A DNA stretch of 64,000 nt from Dysidea avara (lineage: Eukaryota; Porifera; Demospongiae; Dictyoceratida; Dysideidae), in assembly GCF_963678975.1 (NCBI RefSeq), contig NC_089279.1, forward strand, positions 27,957,609-28,021,608, given 5' to 3'. A program made the position numbers and the translations under genes. Below are positions 1-13,400 of the stretch, in pieces; position 1 is the stretch's first letter; each line of letters begins with the position of its first letter. A model generated the notes under the pieces. The model saw only the letters and a program-made list of their open reading frames with translations. It did no database searches and was not told the DNA's origin.

Positions 1-282
1 TAAAGATGCTGTGAGGTTTGTACAAACTTCTTGTAGCTTTGATAGTGGCAATAACCAGACTGGCCAGTAGAGTGGTCAATGTTGTGGCTAACAGTTTGAA
101 GCCAAGGACAGGTAGGCAAAATATCCTGGAAGACAAGGGTCTTGATGATTGGTAATGACTGTCCCTTGATCCAATCCTGATCCAGATATAGACATCATCC
201 CAGTAGTTTGATCGCTTGCTGTCATCATCAACAGTAAACACGTCCACGTAGAGCAGTCTCCTCCAGTACAATTTGTCTTGAA
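1..282 (-). CDS. Possible partial coding exon at the left edge
   Basis: One minus-strand frame stays open for about 93 codons from an acceptor-like site (TTTTGTTCAG, AG at 284-283) to the window edge. The predicted peptide is rich in Trp, Tyr and Asp in its first half and hydrophobic in its second half. I do not recognise the family. A second minus-strand frame is also open over positions 1 to about 180 and looks equally protein-like there, so the true frame is uncertain. The neighbouring DNA to the right shows no further exon. It could be the last part of a gene lying mainly outside the window, or a chance open frame. Confidence 0.25.
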
Positions 283-733
283 CTGAACAAAATGTTACTA
301 ACGCTAGTCTTATATATACATGTTATAACTACATAGATAAATCATCACTTAACATTCCTACAGGTAACACTATTTCTTATGTAGTACTGGTCAAACTACA
401 TTAGTGCTACAAGGCACCTTGCACCATTTACATGTAATGATATAATGCACATAATATTATACTATACTAAGGATGGTATTTACAGTTTCATTACAGAAAG
501 AGCAAACAAACTTGGCAGATGACAAAGATAATATTCGATGATGTGTAAACATGTTATAACAGACAATGACAAGTTTAAAGTAATGGCAGTCACTCTTGAA
601 AACTAAAGAATGTTGAAAGGTGAGCTACATAGAAGAGCATACAAAGAGTTTGATACTAAATTTTCTTACACAAAAATTCATGCATGTTGTTGTCACATGT
701 TGATTTGTTGATGTAACAAACAACACTGCACAA

Positions 734-1184
734 ATAGAGGATATGCATGCTATATTATTCGAACGAAAAATGATCAGCGGCGCGGCGCTTCCAAAAAAAG
801 TTGATGGTGAACGACTATCGAAGATTTACGAAAATTCCATATAAAAGTACTGGGTAGTGAATGCGGCTCGAAGTATAACTCGCCTTTTAAGCTACAAGCA
901 GACTTTCTGTTGTCGTGAACGATTACCACAAGGTCACGAAAAACTCATATAAAAGTATGGGCAGTGAATGAATGTTCGAACTGGAACTCGCCACTAAAGC
1001 CATGGGCCAGCTTCTTCTCGCCAGATGTACTACTTCTTAGGCACAAGGATATGTCACTTAGTAAGAATTGCTCGTAACTGATCTACCGTCCATGTAATGA
1101 ATCGATTCGCATTCCGTTCACCGTCATGACGTATGAAAAAATCACGTGTTCATTAGAATGTATTCGGCAGTGCATATCCTCTAT
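734..1184. mobile_element. Candidate short inverted-repeat element
   Basis: A perfect 14-bp inverted repeat (ATAGAGGATATGCA at 734-747 and its complement at 1171-1184) bounds 451 bp of non-coding DNA. This DNA is GC-richer than its flanks and holds two related internal segments (GAAAATTCCATATAAAAGTA and GAAAAACTCATATAAAAGTA). No clear target duplication is seen, so the element status is an inference. The stretch 283-733 to its left shows no gene or repeat that I can recognise. Confidence 0.35.
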
Positions 1185-1255
1185 TATACAGTTACAGCCT
1201 GTTTTTTAGCCTTATGTTGTTCTTGAGGCTGTCTTCACCTAAATACTGTATATAA

Positions 1256-1325
1256 ATTAAATTTGGCGGTGAACAAAATTTGGCGAATTGGTGGTTCGTC
1301 ACCAAACCGCCAAATTTAAATTTCA
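1256..1325. repeat. TTTGGCGG palindromic repeat
   Basis: An imperfect palindrome of about 65 bp is built from AAATTTGGCGGT and its complement, with a second TTTGGCGAA unit inside. Related TTTGGCG units occur in the TA-flanked element at 46254-46470. Weaker ones occur near 1782-1860. It is probably a solo end or a collapsed copy of that family. Confidence 0.5.
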
Positions 1326-2204
1326 TCAATATTATTTTCATACCTTAGGTCCAAGCTTTTTTGATAGTACTGTAGTTGTTGAAGTAACTTTGTGGATACT
1401 ACTTGAACACACCTTACTGGTAAATTAGTATGATACCATGCATGTAAATGGGTGTGGCTTACAGAGTAGAACTCGTACTCAATTAGTGGGCATCGTTCCA
1501 CATAAGTTTGCAGATAGCAAGACATGAATTCGTGTGCAGCCACTGATAAATGAGTGTATGCCTACAGACAGTAAATGATCCTGATAAGTAAGCGTGGCCC
1601 ACAAAATAAATTGGGCTGACCCATATTCTTTAAAGCATTCAATCATGAAAGCGACTCAGCCAGACTGATGTATGCAGTGACTGAACCCATACAATTTCAG
1701 CACAATAAGGATTGTACACTACAGCATGCACGTTTTGTCCTTACACCACTTGTGTGCACCATCAATTTTTCAGTGAGAGCATTTTGCCAAATTAAAGTTT
1801 CACCAACAGCAATTTTATAGCAAATTGAAAAATATTAGTTTCGCCAAAATTTGTTGTTATACAGTACTCTTCATTTCATCATCACAGTCACCAATTTAGC
1901 TGTAATTCTCCAATCTTTACTCCAAATCGAACTGCTGGGTTGCAACTTTTTACACTGGTTAAGTGCAGTGAACTAGATAGAACCAGACCTATATCCGTTT
2001 TACACAGTTCGGTTTGATACGGTACGTTAACTTGGAAATTACTCTGATTCGAGACAGTTCAAACTAGATACATATGTAGCTAGTGTAAACAGGCTGTTAA
2101 ACATTGCTAACTATAAGTAGCTCAATGCATAATACTTCATGTTACTAGCTACTGAAGAATACACCACACAACATCATGATCTGAGGTTCATTAGCACCAT
2201 CGCA
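1326..2204. other. Non-coding stretch
   Basis: I see no convincing exon here. A run around 1782-1860 has ATTTTGCCAAATTAAAG-like units and looks like a degraded relative of the TTTGGCGG family. The remainder is AT-rich unique-looking DNA. Confidence 0.4.
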
Positions 2205-2570
2205 GGTTTGTTTCATTTCTATACTGAGTAAACAACAAAACTATTCACAGCATTTTGAAGATCATACAGAATTCTTTTACAGGACCTTCCCATTACACAA
2301 CCACAGTATTGTAAGAGGGGCATCACTACTCAGTAACCCTCTATGTAACGTAGTTATCAACAGTTTGTTGAGCACCTTCAAAAATTCTCTGATAGACAGA
2401 GGAGCTAATATCATAAACAGCAGTCACCACCATCATTTATATAACAGAGCATAGAATAACTGATTGTGGGAGTAGTTTTTTTTTTCCAAATTGTGTGTGT
2501 ATCCAAATAGACTATTGCTTTAGCATTATTTATTATAGTAATCCCGACTAGTACAAGTAATATTATGGGA
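2205..2570. repeat. Dispersed repeat A, short copy
   Basis: This segment matches 7895-9005 in the same orientation. Shared blocks include GCAGGTTTGTTTCATT, a ATCAACAGTTTGTTGA block, a ATCATAAACAGCAGTCACCA block and ATATTATGGGAGAG, in the same order. The second copy is three times longer because a pogo-like element and a SINE have inserted between shared blocks. No coding capacity is visible, so this is an old non-autonomous element or segmental copy. Confidence 0.55.
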
Positions 2571-2794
2571 GAGACTACAGTCCACTTATAACTTCACATT
2601 TCCATTTGTGGTCCCACATGTGCTACACAGCTACACAGCCATGTCACATTTGCCATGCAGCAATTTTGCATGGCACAAGTGCATAGCCACACATGTATAG
2701 TATGTCACACATGGTAGCACTAAAAAACAGTGAACGTGTCAATAAAGCCTTCTTGATTTCCAAGTCAAAGGCTGTGACATAATGCTATAAGTAC

Positions 2795-3010
2795 ATAATG
2801 TACCACTCTGCGTGGGCAGTTCAAAGGCACCGCCAATGCCGTAATTTGTATATTGCACTGCTGCAGACCGCAGTGAGTGCATTATAACTTATAACACACT
2901 GGTTGCGGTTTTGTAGACCACAACGAGTGCATTATGAGTTATAATGCACCGACCGCAGTGCAATATACATATATTGCACTGGCTGCGGTTTTGTGCAGCA
3001 TAGCACAAGT
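2795..3010. repeat. Short array of GCACT(GG)CTGCGG / TGCATTATAAC units
   Basis: Units resembling TTGCACTGGCTGCGGTTTTG alternate with palindromic GTGCATTATRASTTATAATG blocks at about 70-bp spacing and in both orientations. The pattern looks like overlapping ends of inverted-repeat elements. No gene is present. Confidence 0.4.
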
Positions 3011-4057
3011 GCCGGTGGCGAAGACCACTACAACACCTCACCTAATAGGTGGAAAGACACTTCACAGATCACTTGAATTCTTTTATAGCCCGACATGTAA
3101 AGGTCGATTGTGGGCCATAACGTCACCAATACGTATAATGTTTACAAGCAGCCAATGGCGATCGAAAAAGCCAATGCGGGTGGCCACAACTCTAGTCTAC
3201 ATATATATAAACGTACTTATACACCTTACTAGTCTGGTGCCATCTTAGCCCAGATTAAACTGTAGTCCACTTCAACAATGACTCAATAAAACAATATATT
3301 CTAAATAATACTAACCTTTACGTTCGATTGTGGAACCAGTTTTGTCATGCCACCAGACTCGAGTTTAGCCAGTGTGAATAGTAAGAATTAGACTAGTATC
3401 GTTTAGTAGTTATGTTTTGTTTACTTAAACCGTCTATTTAGCTGCTTTTTTTCGCTCGAGAGAATCACTATGGTGATTAGTCTGGTGCTTAGTCTATATG
3501 GCACACTGGCATGCTGAGCACTACATGATGAGAGTCGAACAGCGAATGCAGGTTAGTGATATAAACCATAGCGTACTAGCTTTCAATATCTTAGGTGTCT
3601 GCAGTACTGCAGGGGGAACATCATCGCAACGTCCGGCTTGGTTACCCACAATCGATGTTAGAAACCTGGCCTTTATAAGTGTTACAGCTGTCTTGTGAGA
3701 CTCTCCCCACCTATTTGGTAAGTGGTACATAACAGTTATACAACATGCACTCGTGCTCTACCTGTATAAATGCATTTGCCTTCGGTCGTGCGTTTATATC
3801 AGGCAGAGCACTCATGGCCGTTGTATAACTATATATTATCTAGGACCGGGGTACATAGAACCAAGTAAAACCATCAACAGGACAATCTACAAATGGGGCA
3901 TGTACAAACAATGTATGACCAGCACAGTGTGTGTGGGTAGAAATAGGTGCACATACACAGTAGCACATACAGTAAACATAAGTGATTGCAATTACAATCG
4001 TGAGGAACTGTATGCAACAATATATGGACCTTATCTGCAATAACGCTAAAGCACAAA
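3011..4057. other. Upstream region without a confident gene
   Basis: No long coding frame is convincing. A minimal minus-strand start exon could exist at 3316-3348: an ATG followed by eleven codons and a GTTAGT donor. No following exon was found, so I leave it unannotated. The segment precedes the candidate plus-strand gene at 4058 and probably holds its promoter, but I see no diagnostic core element. Confidence 0.3.
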
Positions 4058-4152
4058 ATGGCGGCTGATAGTGTCGACACTTTTGTACAGAGATTATTGG
4101 GAGAGATGGCGGTTCGCTATGTTAACATTTACATACTGCAGCAAGGGGCAAG
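4058..4152 (+). CDS. Candidate first coding exon of a small gene
   Basis: An ATG at 4058 opens a 31-codon frame beginning Met-Ala-Ala-Asp-Ser-Val, ending in phase 2 at a strong donor (AG|GTGAGT at 4153). The composition (VDTFVQRLLGEMAVRYVNIY) is protein-like. A candidate second exon lies at 4391-4449 and a helical C-terminal frame at 4942-5151, but the phases do not join cleanly with these pieces alone. An exon may be missing from my reading, or the model is wrong. I do not recognise the family. Confidence 0.4.
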
Positions 4153-4390
4153 GTGAGTCATACATACTTAATTATAAGACAAATGCACGTGGTTTTGCGT
4201 TGATACCAAAACTTAAGCCTGGTTTCATCTGGTGGGACTATTTCACACTGCCACATTATGCTAACTAGCCTCTTACCTTTATTATCCAATAGTTCCATGT
4301 TGTGAAATCCGCAAACAAAGCTTATTTTAGTGACTACATACGAAGTACCCACACTAAACACGACCATTTTGTCAATTAACGTCATTACAG

Positions 4391-4449
4391 ATAAGGTCTA
4401 TTATTGGCACGAAACACTGGAGATGGAAATAATTCAGCTAGCAAGCCAG
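4391..4449 (+). CDS. Candidate internal exon
   Basis: The segment lies between a CATTACAG acceptor and a CAG|GTAAAG donor. One frame reads DKVYYWHETLEMEIIQLASQ, which is strongly protein-like. This frame is not the one predicted by splicing directly from the exon ending at 4152, where a stop follows at once. An extra exon, an alternative acceptor or a frameshift would be needed. Confidence 0.3.
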
Positions 4450-4543
4450 GTAAAGGATGAACAGAAGTATACAAAATAATACAAACAAAGACACAACAAA
4501 CAAACAATCATGTAAACATGCACGAAAACACACTCTTTTTTTA

Positions 4544-4601
4544 AAACCAGGTGTGCACCCACAGCCAGCTTTTCGGCTGGCTTTGGGCACGCATCTGGTT
4601 T
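4544..4601. repeat. Strong hairpin
   Basis: AAACCAGGTGTGCACCCA and an AGCCAGC block pair with GGCTGGCT and GGGCACGCATCTGGTTT across a TTTTC loop. This gives a near-perfect 58-nt stem-loop followed by AT-rich DNA and short (CTAT)n runs. It lies in a putative intron. It may be a tiny foldback element; a structured RNA is possible but not supported by anything else. Confidence 0.55.
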
Positions 4602-4941
4602 ATTGAAATTGTTTTTGTATGTGTACCTATCTACTTATCTATCTACCTATCTATGTTCGTCCGTATGCACCCATGTGAACAAAATCATTAAATGGTAAAA
4701 GCAGCTTTTACGTGTAATAAGTAAAAGCGAAATGAAGTCTGTATTAACTTACACACTGGTAAACTTTGCTTTGAGGTGGTTTCTTTTCGGCGGTCTGAAA
4801 AACGGGTGTGGTGACTCTCCTCAGACTGTGTGAATTACCTTCCCTTCGGCTTTTACAGGCATTTCACAATTGAGAAACAACAGTGCAGGCCTCCTAGACT
4901 ACCAGCAATAGCCAGTTGGAAAGGGGGCATATCCCCAACGT

Positions 4942-5151
4942 ATGGAAATGAAAATAAAGAGCAGCGTTGAGGCTTTGTCAAGAGAATTTGAGGAAAAAAA
5001 ACACTACAGTCAAACTAGTTTAGAAGATACTTCTGTGCGTAATATGTTGTTAAAAGCAGTTTATTTAACAAGCGCTTCCTTAGCAGTGCGTAGCAACGTA
5101 ATTGAAGAATTACAAAATTTCATGAATTACGAAATCCGAGAATTAAAATAA
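4942..5151 (+). CDS. Candidate terminal exon, helical 69-residue frame
   Basis: The frame from ATG 4942 to TAA gives a charged peptide that looks wholly alpha-helical: a MEMKIKSSVEALSREFEEKK start, a hydrophobic centre and a basic/acidic end (NYEIRELK). The frame is open back to a TAG at about 4909, and that TAG could be part of an acceptor (CAGCAATAG). It would be the C-terminal exon of the gene starting at 4058, or a free-standing small ORF. No family is recognised. Confidence 0.35.
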   Translation: MEMKIKSSVEALSREFEEKKHYSQTSLEDTSVRNMLLKAVYLTSASLAVRSNVIEELQNFMNYEIRELK

Positions 5152-5189
5152 ATTAATTATGCATTATTGCACAACATAATAAAATAGTT

Positions 5190-5250
5190 GATTAATTCCA
5201 GATGAGTTAGCTAGTTGCATGGCGCCTGGTTTTAGAAGTAGCACAAGTTT
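5190..5250. repeat. Dispersed repeat B (GATGAGTTAGCTAG / TTTTAGAAGTAGCACAA)
   Basis: About 60 bp beginning TTAATTCCAGATGAGTTAGC is shared with 34346-34408 in the same orientation and, inverted, with 27990-28040. The copies follow or adjoin coding sequence in two of the three places, so this could be a conserved 3' flank of a mobile or duplicated unit. Confidence 0.5.
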
Positions 5251-6319
5251 TCATCATGTGGAGTGTGTCCACTGGCATCTGTTGCATGGTGACTCGGAAC
5301 TCACTTTACCACCTAAAAACAGCTTAGAAACATCAAAACATACTTGTAATCTTGTTGTTTACGTTTAAAGTGGCCTCTGGCTCTCCTGCAATCACTCACA
5401 GCCGTTTGCTAATCTTCTCCTTTGTGCAATCTGAAATTACAACATAGGTGTGGTACTGGGCGTTACATAGAATTACACATACGTTTAGGTCATCATCATG
5501 AACAGGCGTAATTATTATACAGTTGTGCCTTCGTTCACAGGCAAATCTATCCCCGGTTAGTTCATGTCTCTAGGCCTCGTAGTTTTCAAGAACATTATTT
5601 ATTTATTACCTACAGTACTTGGTTGTATAATAATTGAAACATAATCATTTCATTTGAGCTACACATTACACAGAGAGGAAGCTGTTTAACTTCCACGCAT
5701 CATTTGTTACTGGACTACAAGGCATTAAATACAGTACAGTCCACTTGTAACTTCGAATATGGATGACATTTTTCATGAGACACCATGCGTTGCACGGGAA
5801 AGCTAAAGCCATGTATGGGTGCACTTAAAATCCCACTTGGGTTGCACAAAAAGCCACACTCTGGAGAATGCCATGCCACACTTGGGCTATTCCCCATGCA
5901 TATGTCTTGGAGTGACTTTCAAGCCTGTGATGAGGCCTGTGATGCATTGCTCTAGTGAAGAAAATGCTTGTTACTCATGTACGTATGTATGGTTAAACTA
6001 TTATGGCTAAGTTCAATGCATTTTTCTTCAATGCACGTCTGCTTGAAACTGGCATTAGTGTACAACAGGATTGGCAGCAACAATGTTTTGGCTCTCTGTG
6101 ATATATATATATAATTTAATCACATTTGGGCTGAGGCAACTCATTTCAGCTTTTCACCAGGTTTCAAGATTCCCTTGTGGTAGAGGTCAATGTTTGTGTA
6201 CAGTGAAGCTGTACAGTAACTATTAGTCAACAACTCAAACAGCTACTTACCAGCAACTTGCATTGGTGTCTCAACGTTACTACTATAGTTTAACCACAAG
6301 TAGACATGAAACACATTAA
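5251..6319. other. Non-coding stretch
   Basis: No supported gene. A segment near 5738 (ACAGTCCACTTGTAACTTC) matches one near 2576 (ACAGTCCACTTATAACTTC), suggesting shared repeat ends. Open frames at 5715-6010 on both strands look like chance frames. Confidence 0.35.
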
Positions 6320-6323
6320 TTAA

Positions 6324-7014
6324 CCCTCTCACCACCACAACCGCCATATGGCGGTTTCGATTATAAATGCTCATAGCATCACATTCTAAATGCTCTATAA
6401 ATTCAGTTGAGCGTTTTAGTAGCCCCTACGCTTATCCTTTAGTGGGCACCCCCTTAAGTGAACGGGAACAGGGATAACCGGTCTCTCGCACACTATTGCG
6501 TGGTTAGATGATGCAATCGCGTACTTTCGGAACGTTGATAACAAGCGTTGTAGACAATTCTTCAACGTGATAATGGCACTACTAATAAAGAGAAACAGTA
6601 AGGAGAGGGATTATATAGGTTGGAGTGGGGTGTTGCTATTTTTGTATGCCTCGAAACAGTGACCTCGTGTTTGTATGTGCATGCGCACTTGCTCAAATGT
6701 TGGAAAACTAGACTTAGAGATAATCGCTTCAACTGTAAACTGGTTAGTGATGTTTATTGTGTTATTATAAACAGTGTTAGCCTGTAAAGTAGTGAAATTT
6801 CATGTTTAATTTCGCTTAGATCGATTTTCGTACTTTAAAGTTATATAATGGATTTGTGGTTGCTCTTGTGTAAACAACAACTTCATAATCGAATTCCTTG
6901 TTCTATAGCGAGTAAATTGATATATAGTTTTATAGGATTATATGGTATGGTGTGCAAGTTATAGCAGTTTAGAAACAGTAGATTGGAGCCTCTACAAATT
7001 TGGCGGTGAAGGGG
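6324..7014. mobile_element. piggyBac-like non-autonomous element with TTAA target sites
   Basis: The 691-bp unit begins CCCTCTCACCACC, ends GGCGGTGAAGGGG and is bounded on both sides by TTAA (6320-6323 and 7015-7018). Ends starting CCC/GGG inside TTAA duplications are typical of the piggyBac superfamily. A perfect palindrome CCGCCATATGGCGG lies close to the left end. There is no transposase ORF, so mobility would need a source element elsewhere. Confidence 0.6.
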
Positions 7015-7435
7015 TTAAGCAGTGCTGTAGTAAACTTTGAAAACAACTCATGTTTGAAATTTTAAAAAAGTGAAGCATCATTCGGTATTTACTATTTTGT
7101 TACCATGTCATTAGAAGTTCAAGTAATCTTCAAGGGTACTATAAACTATGAAGGAAATTGTGTATGTATCCTCACTCAGTAATGGGTGATTTTATTAGAT
7201 AATCTAATTCTCAGAGTAAACAGAAAAAAAAGGAAAAACAACAGCAGATCTTGAGCCATACAGTGAAGAAGGACGAGCAAAATGACACACAGGTATTTTA
7301 ACACTTTTATTAGAGCTTCTTTGTATATTTTACTCTTTTACTAGCATGTCTGTACACATGTAAAGTACATTAACCAGTGAAGTCTGCCTAAATTGCCATG
7401 TTAATACACTTATGACATAGTAGCAATGCATTTCA

Positions 7436-10400
7436 TTAAGTGATTTGTAATAGAGAAAAGTGTTGTTGACGTGGGGAGAGATCAAGGGAAGCATTCAAAT
7501 GCTCTTGAACCTTCTCCACCTGGGCTAAGGAAAACGCAAAACTATACGTTAGCAAAAAGGAAACTGTATAATTTTCATGCAATCATCTGTTATAAGACTA
7601 CATGACATTAGCCACCCTCTTCTTCTCCCTGTATACCATTTAAATTTTACCATACAACAGAAATTTTGACAAAAGAAAAATTTGATGAATTGTGATTACA
7701 TTCCTCACATTTTAACTCAATAAGCACCTCAAAAGTCAGTATTCCGATGTGTCATTGATGTGTCATTTCTCGCTTATCGTCAAATTTTAATTTGTTAAAG
7801 CTGGGTAATTGTGAAATTTTCCCTGTTGTACATGTACAGTACCCCACAAACAGCAGAATTGGCCATGTCCACAGATTTGTGGCATAGTGTTACCATGATA
7901 TCACAGGTTTGTTTCATTCTATAATGAACAAACAACAAAACTGTTCACAGTCGTTTGGTAGAATGACACTAACAAAGTTACATGCCATTTCTTGAAAGGT
8001 TTGAAATCAATCATGTTTAGTGATATCAACATCATGGAAGCCTTACTCCCTAAACTTACCAAAGTGATTTTTGATTCACCTGAGTGGTATACAAAAATTT
8101 CAGTGTGTGTTGGACACTTGGTTATGACTATAGCTTTGTCAAAGAAATGGCAAAGGAACAAAAAAGGAAATAATTATAACTACATATACAGTGAAACCTC
8201 AGTTATCCGGACCCCACTTATCTGGATTCTCGGTTAACTAAACCACAGAAATGACTGTTCTATTAGAGTAGTGACTGTTCTATTAGAGTTGTTGAAAATA
8301 CTGATATTTAAAAAAATTTTCTTCATTTTTTTTTAGGTTATTTATACACAGTTTCAGAGATACAGACTTTTCAGACTTATGGGTCACCCCTGGTCCCAAG
8401 GGGTTCGGATAACTGAGGTTCCACTGTATACAAAAACTAGACTCCTGTAAGTGTTCGAGCGTAAATCGGATGGCTGCAGGTTCGAGGCTACCTAGGTCCA
8501 GCCATGGATTTTTTCTCCTTCCTGCAACTTTTCAAACACACCTTACGTAACTACTGTCTTTGTGTCTAGTGTCTTTGAGCAGGCTGTAGGACCTGGTGTC
8601 CTACAGACCTTCAGCACTTGTGCTGTAAAGCTTTAATAAAATAATTTTTTTTTTTTTTTTTTTTTAAAGCAAGCACATGATGTGTTTGTGAATGTTTTAC
8701 TGAGACTCGAGTCATGAACTCTTTCATAACACTGTCATTATTTGAACCTTGTTTAAACACAATATTGTTGTTAATGGTATTATCAACAGTTTGTTGAATA
8801 CCTTCAAAAATTCTTGTACCTCATAAAAAATCAAGCTAATATATCATAAACAGCAGTCACCACCATGATTTATATAACAGAACATAGAATAATTGATTGT
8901 GGGAGTGGGTTTATAAACAAAACCTGTGTATGTATGCTAATAGGATTTCAAAACCTATTGTTTTAGCACTATGCTGACTAGCACAAGTTAATATTATGGG
9001 AGAGGAGAATATCTAATGTCATGTAGTCCTGTAAACAAATGATGCCTGAAAATTAAAAACTTTCTTTCCAACTGTATGGTTGTACTGTCTCAGGAGTGAA
9101 ACAGTTATCATGCCCCTCAGTTACCACGCCCCTTAATTAGCAATTTTTAAAAAATCTCAAGCAAAGTTGCGTGTGCAAGCAAGTGCGATGTTGCGCTTGG
9201 GCAGTACTGTATTTCCTGTTACTTCACACACACATGATGTTTGATTCGTGTGAGCTTTATATGGCGAGATTTGTAACTGAATGGAAAATTGACCAGTTGT
9301 CCATAGGACACACTGTGAAGAAGTTATTAAATGTTTTCTGAAGGTATGTAATAATTTGTTGTGACAGCTTGTATTCATGGTGAGTTTTAGCCTTATGCTT
9401 TTACCAACCCTATGTACTGTTTTATTCCTTACAAACAGAATGGTGCAAAATTGCGTAGCCTTAGTGCTTACAGACATTACTGTATGGAAGTTACAGCGCT
9501 TTGTTTACAGCCATGCAATACACCAGAAATATCGGCCTATGCATTTTCAGTGCACTTTTATTAAAAAATACAAGCAACTTTAAGAGTTAACCACCAAGAT
9601 CATCCCAAACACAAGGACACATGTTCAAACAGAGAACAACTCACATCTGAAGAACTAACAACAGAAAGTGGAGTATTGCTCAATATTTAGCCACCAATAG
9701 TGAAACCTGTCGATTATATATCCCAACTAAGTTATGGGTGATTTTCTGGTTCATTGGAGGAGGGGGAATTCAAATGTACTCACCGAATGGCAAAATATTC
9801 TCACCATATGGCGCATGGCTAAGGAAAATTATAGAAAGAAAATTGTCTGTGCGACCACCAGAGGGTTGTTTTGAGGCGAAGGATGCTATTAAAGGTGGCT
9901 TTTAGGTGTGCGTTCTATTAGACTTTTTTGCAAAAAAACAGGTGATCCTTATTATGAACCCACTGTTGTGGTTCGTGATAGCCGTTTTACATTTAGTAAT
10001 TAGATAAACAATACCCCACAAAGAGCAGAATTGGCCACACAGAATAATCTGTGACTTGTAACAATTTCCAGCTTCTGGAAGAAGAGTCTTAAAGTAAACA
10101 ACATATTATAGAGGGGAACCAATACAAAATGTTTATTTATAAGAGAGTATAAACAACACTTCACTACACTAGCACATCATTGGTACTTACAGTTAGCTCC
10201 TTGTATAATTTGACATTGGCCATCCTCTCCAGGTAGGCTAGGTCATTATCTGTACACTGTAGAGTGGCTGGTAGCATGGCCTTGTCTGGTAAGATGAGAT
10301 TGAGGTGAACACGTGTGTGTACGTGGTAAATAACATAGACAAAAATACATATTTATGCTATACACACACACATATACGTACATGCAGCAACATACACAAT

Positions 10401-13400
10401 CTACAAACCTTTGTTGTAAATTGGGAAGACAACAGAAGTATTAGAGACAGCAGAAGCACCATCATCACACACTACCACAACATCACTAACATTTTCAACA
10501 TCAACTGGTGACTGTGCTGATGTCAACTTCTTCAGCTACATCATCCACTCTATCAATTACTGCTGCTTCTTTACTGGTTACTACACTAGTATCGACTGGT
10601 AGGGTAGCAGTTGATGTTGTTGTAATATCAGTGTTACCAGCTGCAATGTTTAGCTCACTACTAGACACTTCCCTCAATTGTTGTTGAGTAGTATTACTGT
10701 CATCACCAGCCTGTACACAATATAGTATGTAAAAGTGGGATATACTGTGTATGCACAAATACATATTGAACTGCAAGCATACCAGTTTAAAGGAGTATTT
10801 GTGGTTACAAACTTCTAGTTTAATGAATACTAAATACTACAGCATATGTTTTAGCTATTCCCTTGACTCACTACTTTTATTTTCCCTAAGGCCATTCCTA
10901 TTTGAAAAGTTCTTGTTACAAGAAAAAGGGTCAGTAGGTAGGTTGGATATTAAAAAGAAAAATATAACATTTCATACACCACATAGCTATTAATCAGGTA
11001 TAAATGTCGCTGGTAGCCACATTCATAGCACACTAAAGATCAATGTTTTTGCATAGCATAGATTTCTTTCATCAGGAAGTGGGGCAAATTTGTAACTACA
11101 GTGTATGTGTTTTCTGTTTATTCCTATGAGAAGCCAAGAGATTAAAATTTAGAGCAGCTCACACAGTGACCATTCTATTAGAGTATCGTAATCAATTAGA
11201 AATTAAATTCCACATCACGTTATCCATAGTTAATCTTTTAATTATACTCTGTGCAAAATTGGGTTGGTCGGGTCCATGCAGCAACTTTTCAAGTAGGTAT
11301 GGCCTAATCCAAATTTTTCCTCAACTTGATAGTAACTATGAGTTATTACAATTCCATACTGCCATATATATGACAGCTACAGCTGATATAGTAAGACTAC
11401 AATAATACAGCCTCCTATGGTACCACAAGATAATGAGGGAAGGATGGAGGGATCGACAATCGAGATAGTCTACTAGCGTTACACCGATGAGATTTTGCTG
11501 ATATTCCGATAACCAATATTAGTTAATATTTTCAAACCGATAAACGTAGCCGATCCAATATAGCACAGCATGTCTATTTTGTAGCAATTTTTACTAGAAA
11601 TTTGATTTTAAAGGACCAAATTAGCTTGTTAATAGTGGCAGAATTGCTACAACAACAGCTGACAGTACACTGAAGCAGTGATAATAATATTGTAATAGAG
11701 GAAATGCAAGTCAATGCATTTGTAAACATCATTTGGTGCACACAAGCATGTATTTCTAAATAAATACATATATCTGTATCTGCTGCTTTTTTTCATCTTG
11801 GTGCTGATATGCAAAAAAAACACAGCCGATAAATTATATGGTTTTTCCGATAACCGATCCGATTATCGGTGCAACACTATAGTCTACTAAAGAGGTGGCT
11901 CCTAAGTGAGTTATCACTACAACTACCCATGTACTACAAACACAAAACCTTAAGGTAACTAAATTTAGCAATACACTAAATTTAGCAATTTTGTATATTG
12001 GCGAAATTAGCACATACAAAATTTAGCAATTTTATGGATTTGTGAATTGATGTAATGAATTAAGCATAAATTTTGCAGGTTTAGCGTGTACTAAATTTAG
12101 TGCGAAAACCAAAACCACTAAATCACTAAATTTAGTATATCGCTAAATTTAGTCATCTTAGGTATATGACTTACATTTGCTTTCACTCCATCATCATTCC
12201 TTTTCACTGGAGGTGTTCTAGCTAACTGAAATTTTGGCTGGGGAGGTATCATGGTAGCCCAGTCCTGCACACACAATACATTAAGATAATTTTAAGTCAA
12301 TATGCACAGAACACACGAGTACGTATATATGACTTACTTTCAGTCATATTTCTCACCAAAAATATTTTATTGCCCTAAGGTTTTAATCTACATAGGTCAA
12401 CGAATTTGTATTTGTGTTTTGTACTCTTCTTCTTTTGTTCATAGGACTCCACTGAAAATCACTATTTAGTTTGAGTGTGGACCCCCTGTTTAAAAGTTAC
12501 AACATTGAACTGTTGTTTTTCTCTCTCTCTCGATATTTTAATGCCAACTATCTCATTAATTTCACAAACAACCTCATAATCTTAACCACCAAGTTTTAGG
12601 ATAGTATAAAATATTTCGACAATTTCATGGTGGTCTGTCCATATGATTCAGGCAATAAGGAATTCTACATGGGATACAATCAAACCCAGTGATTCAATGC
12701 ATTCTTGTATTCTCAAATACATATAATATAGTAGACCTGCATAGCCAAACCGCTTCTTTAATTTGTAAATGTGTGTGTGTTTGTGTGTGCGTGTGTATAG
12801 CCAAAGTTGAAACCGCTTCTTTAATTTTGTAAGTGTGTGTTTTTGTGTGTGTGTTTTTGTGTGTGTGTGTTTTTGTGTGTGTGTGTTTTTGTGTGTGTGT
12901 GTTTTTGTGTGTGTGTGTTTTTGTGTGTGTGTGTGTGTGCGCGTGTGTGTGTGTGTGCGTGTCATCCTATCCAGGGGGGTTTACCCACCCAAGGGTACTG
13001 TGATCTTCGGATGGGCAGCTACAGGCTACAGGTGTGTGTGTGTGTGTGAGCATGCGTGTACGTGTGTGTATACAATATGAATCATGAGCAATTTCTACCC
13101 ATGCTAATCAACAGAACTGATCGAAAACCAGTCACGAACTAAACAATACAAGTGACCAACTATTGCTAAACGTTGTCCTTCAGAACCCAGTACTTAACAA
13201 CATCACAAATCACACTATGGCAATCCCATGCTTAAATTTTCGAATTGAAAAATCATATTATCAATCAGTTACATACATGATTGTGAATGTGTCACACCTC
13301 TCAGTGTACGCATGCACACACACGTGTGTGGGATGTGCTTACTCACACACTGAACAGCAGCCTGGATTTATGAGACTTCTATTTACTACTCACCAAATCA

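Larger units (their letters stand above)
7895..9005. repeat. Dispersed repeat A, long copy split by nested insertions
   Basis: Blocks shared with 2205-2570 lie at about 7905-7960 and 8775-9000. The intervening 0.8 kb contains the pogo-like element at 8189-8426 and the SINE after it. The copy lies just beyond the last coding exon, inside the final intron of the minus-strand gene. Confidence 0.5.
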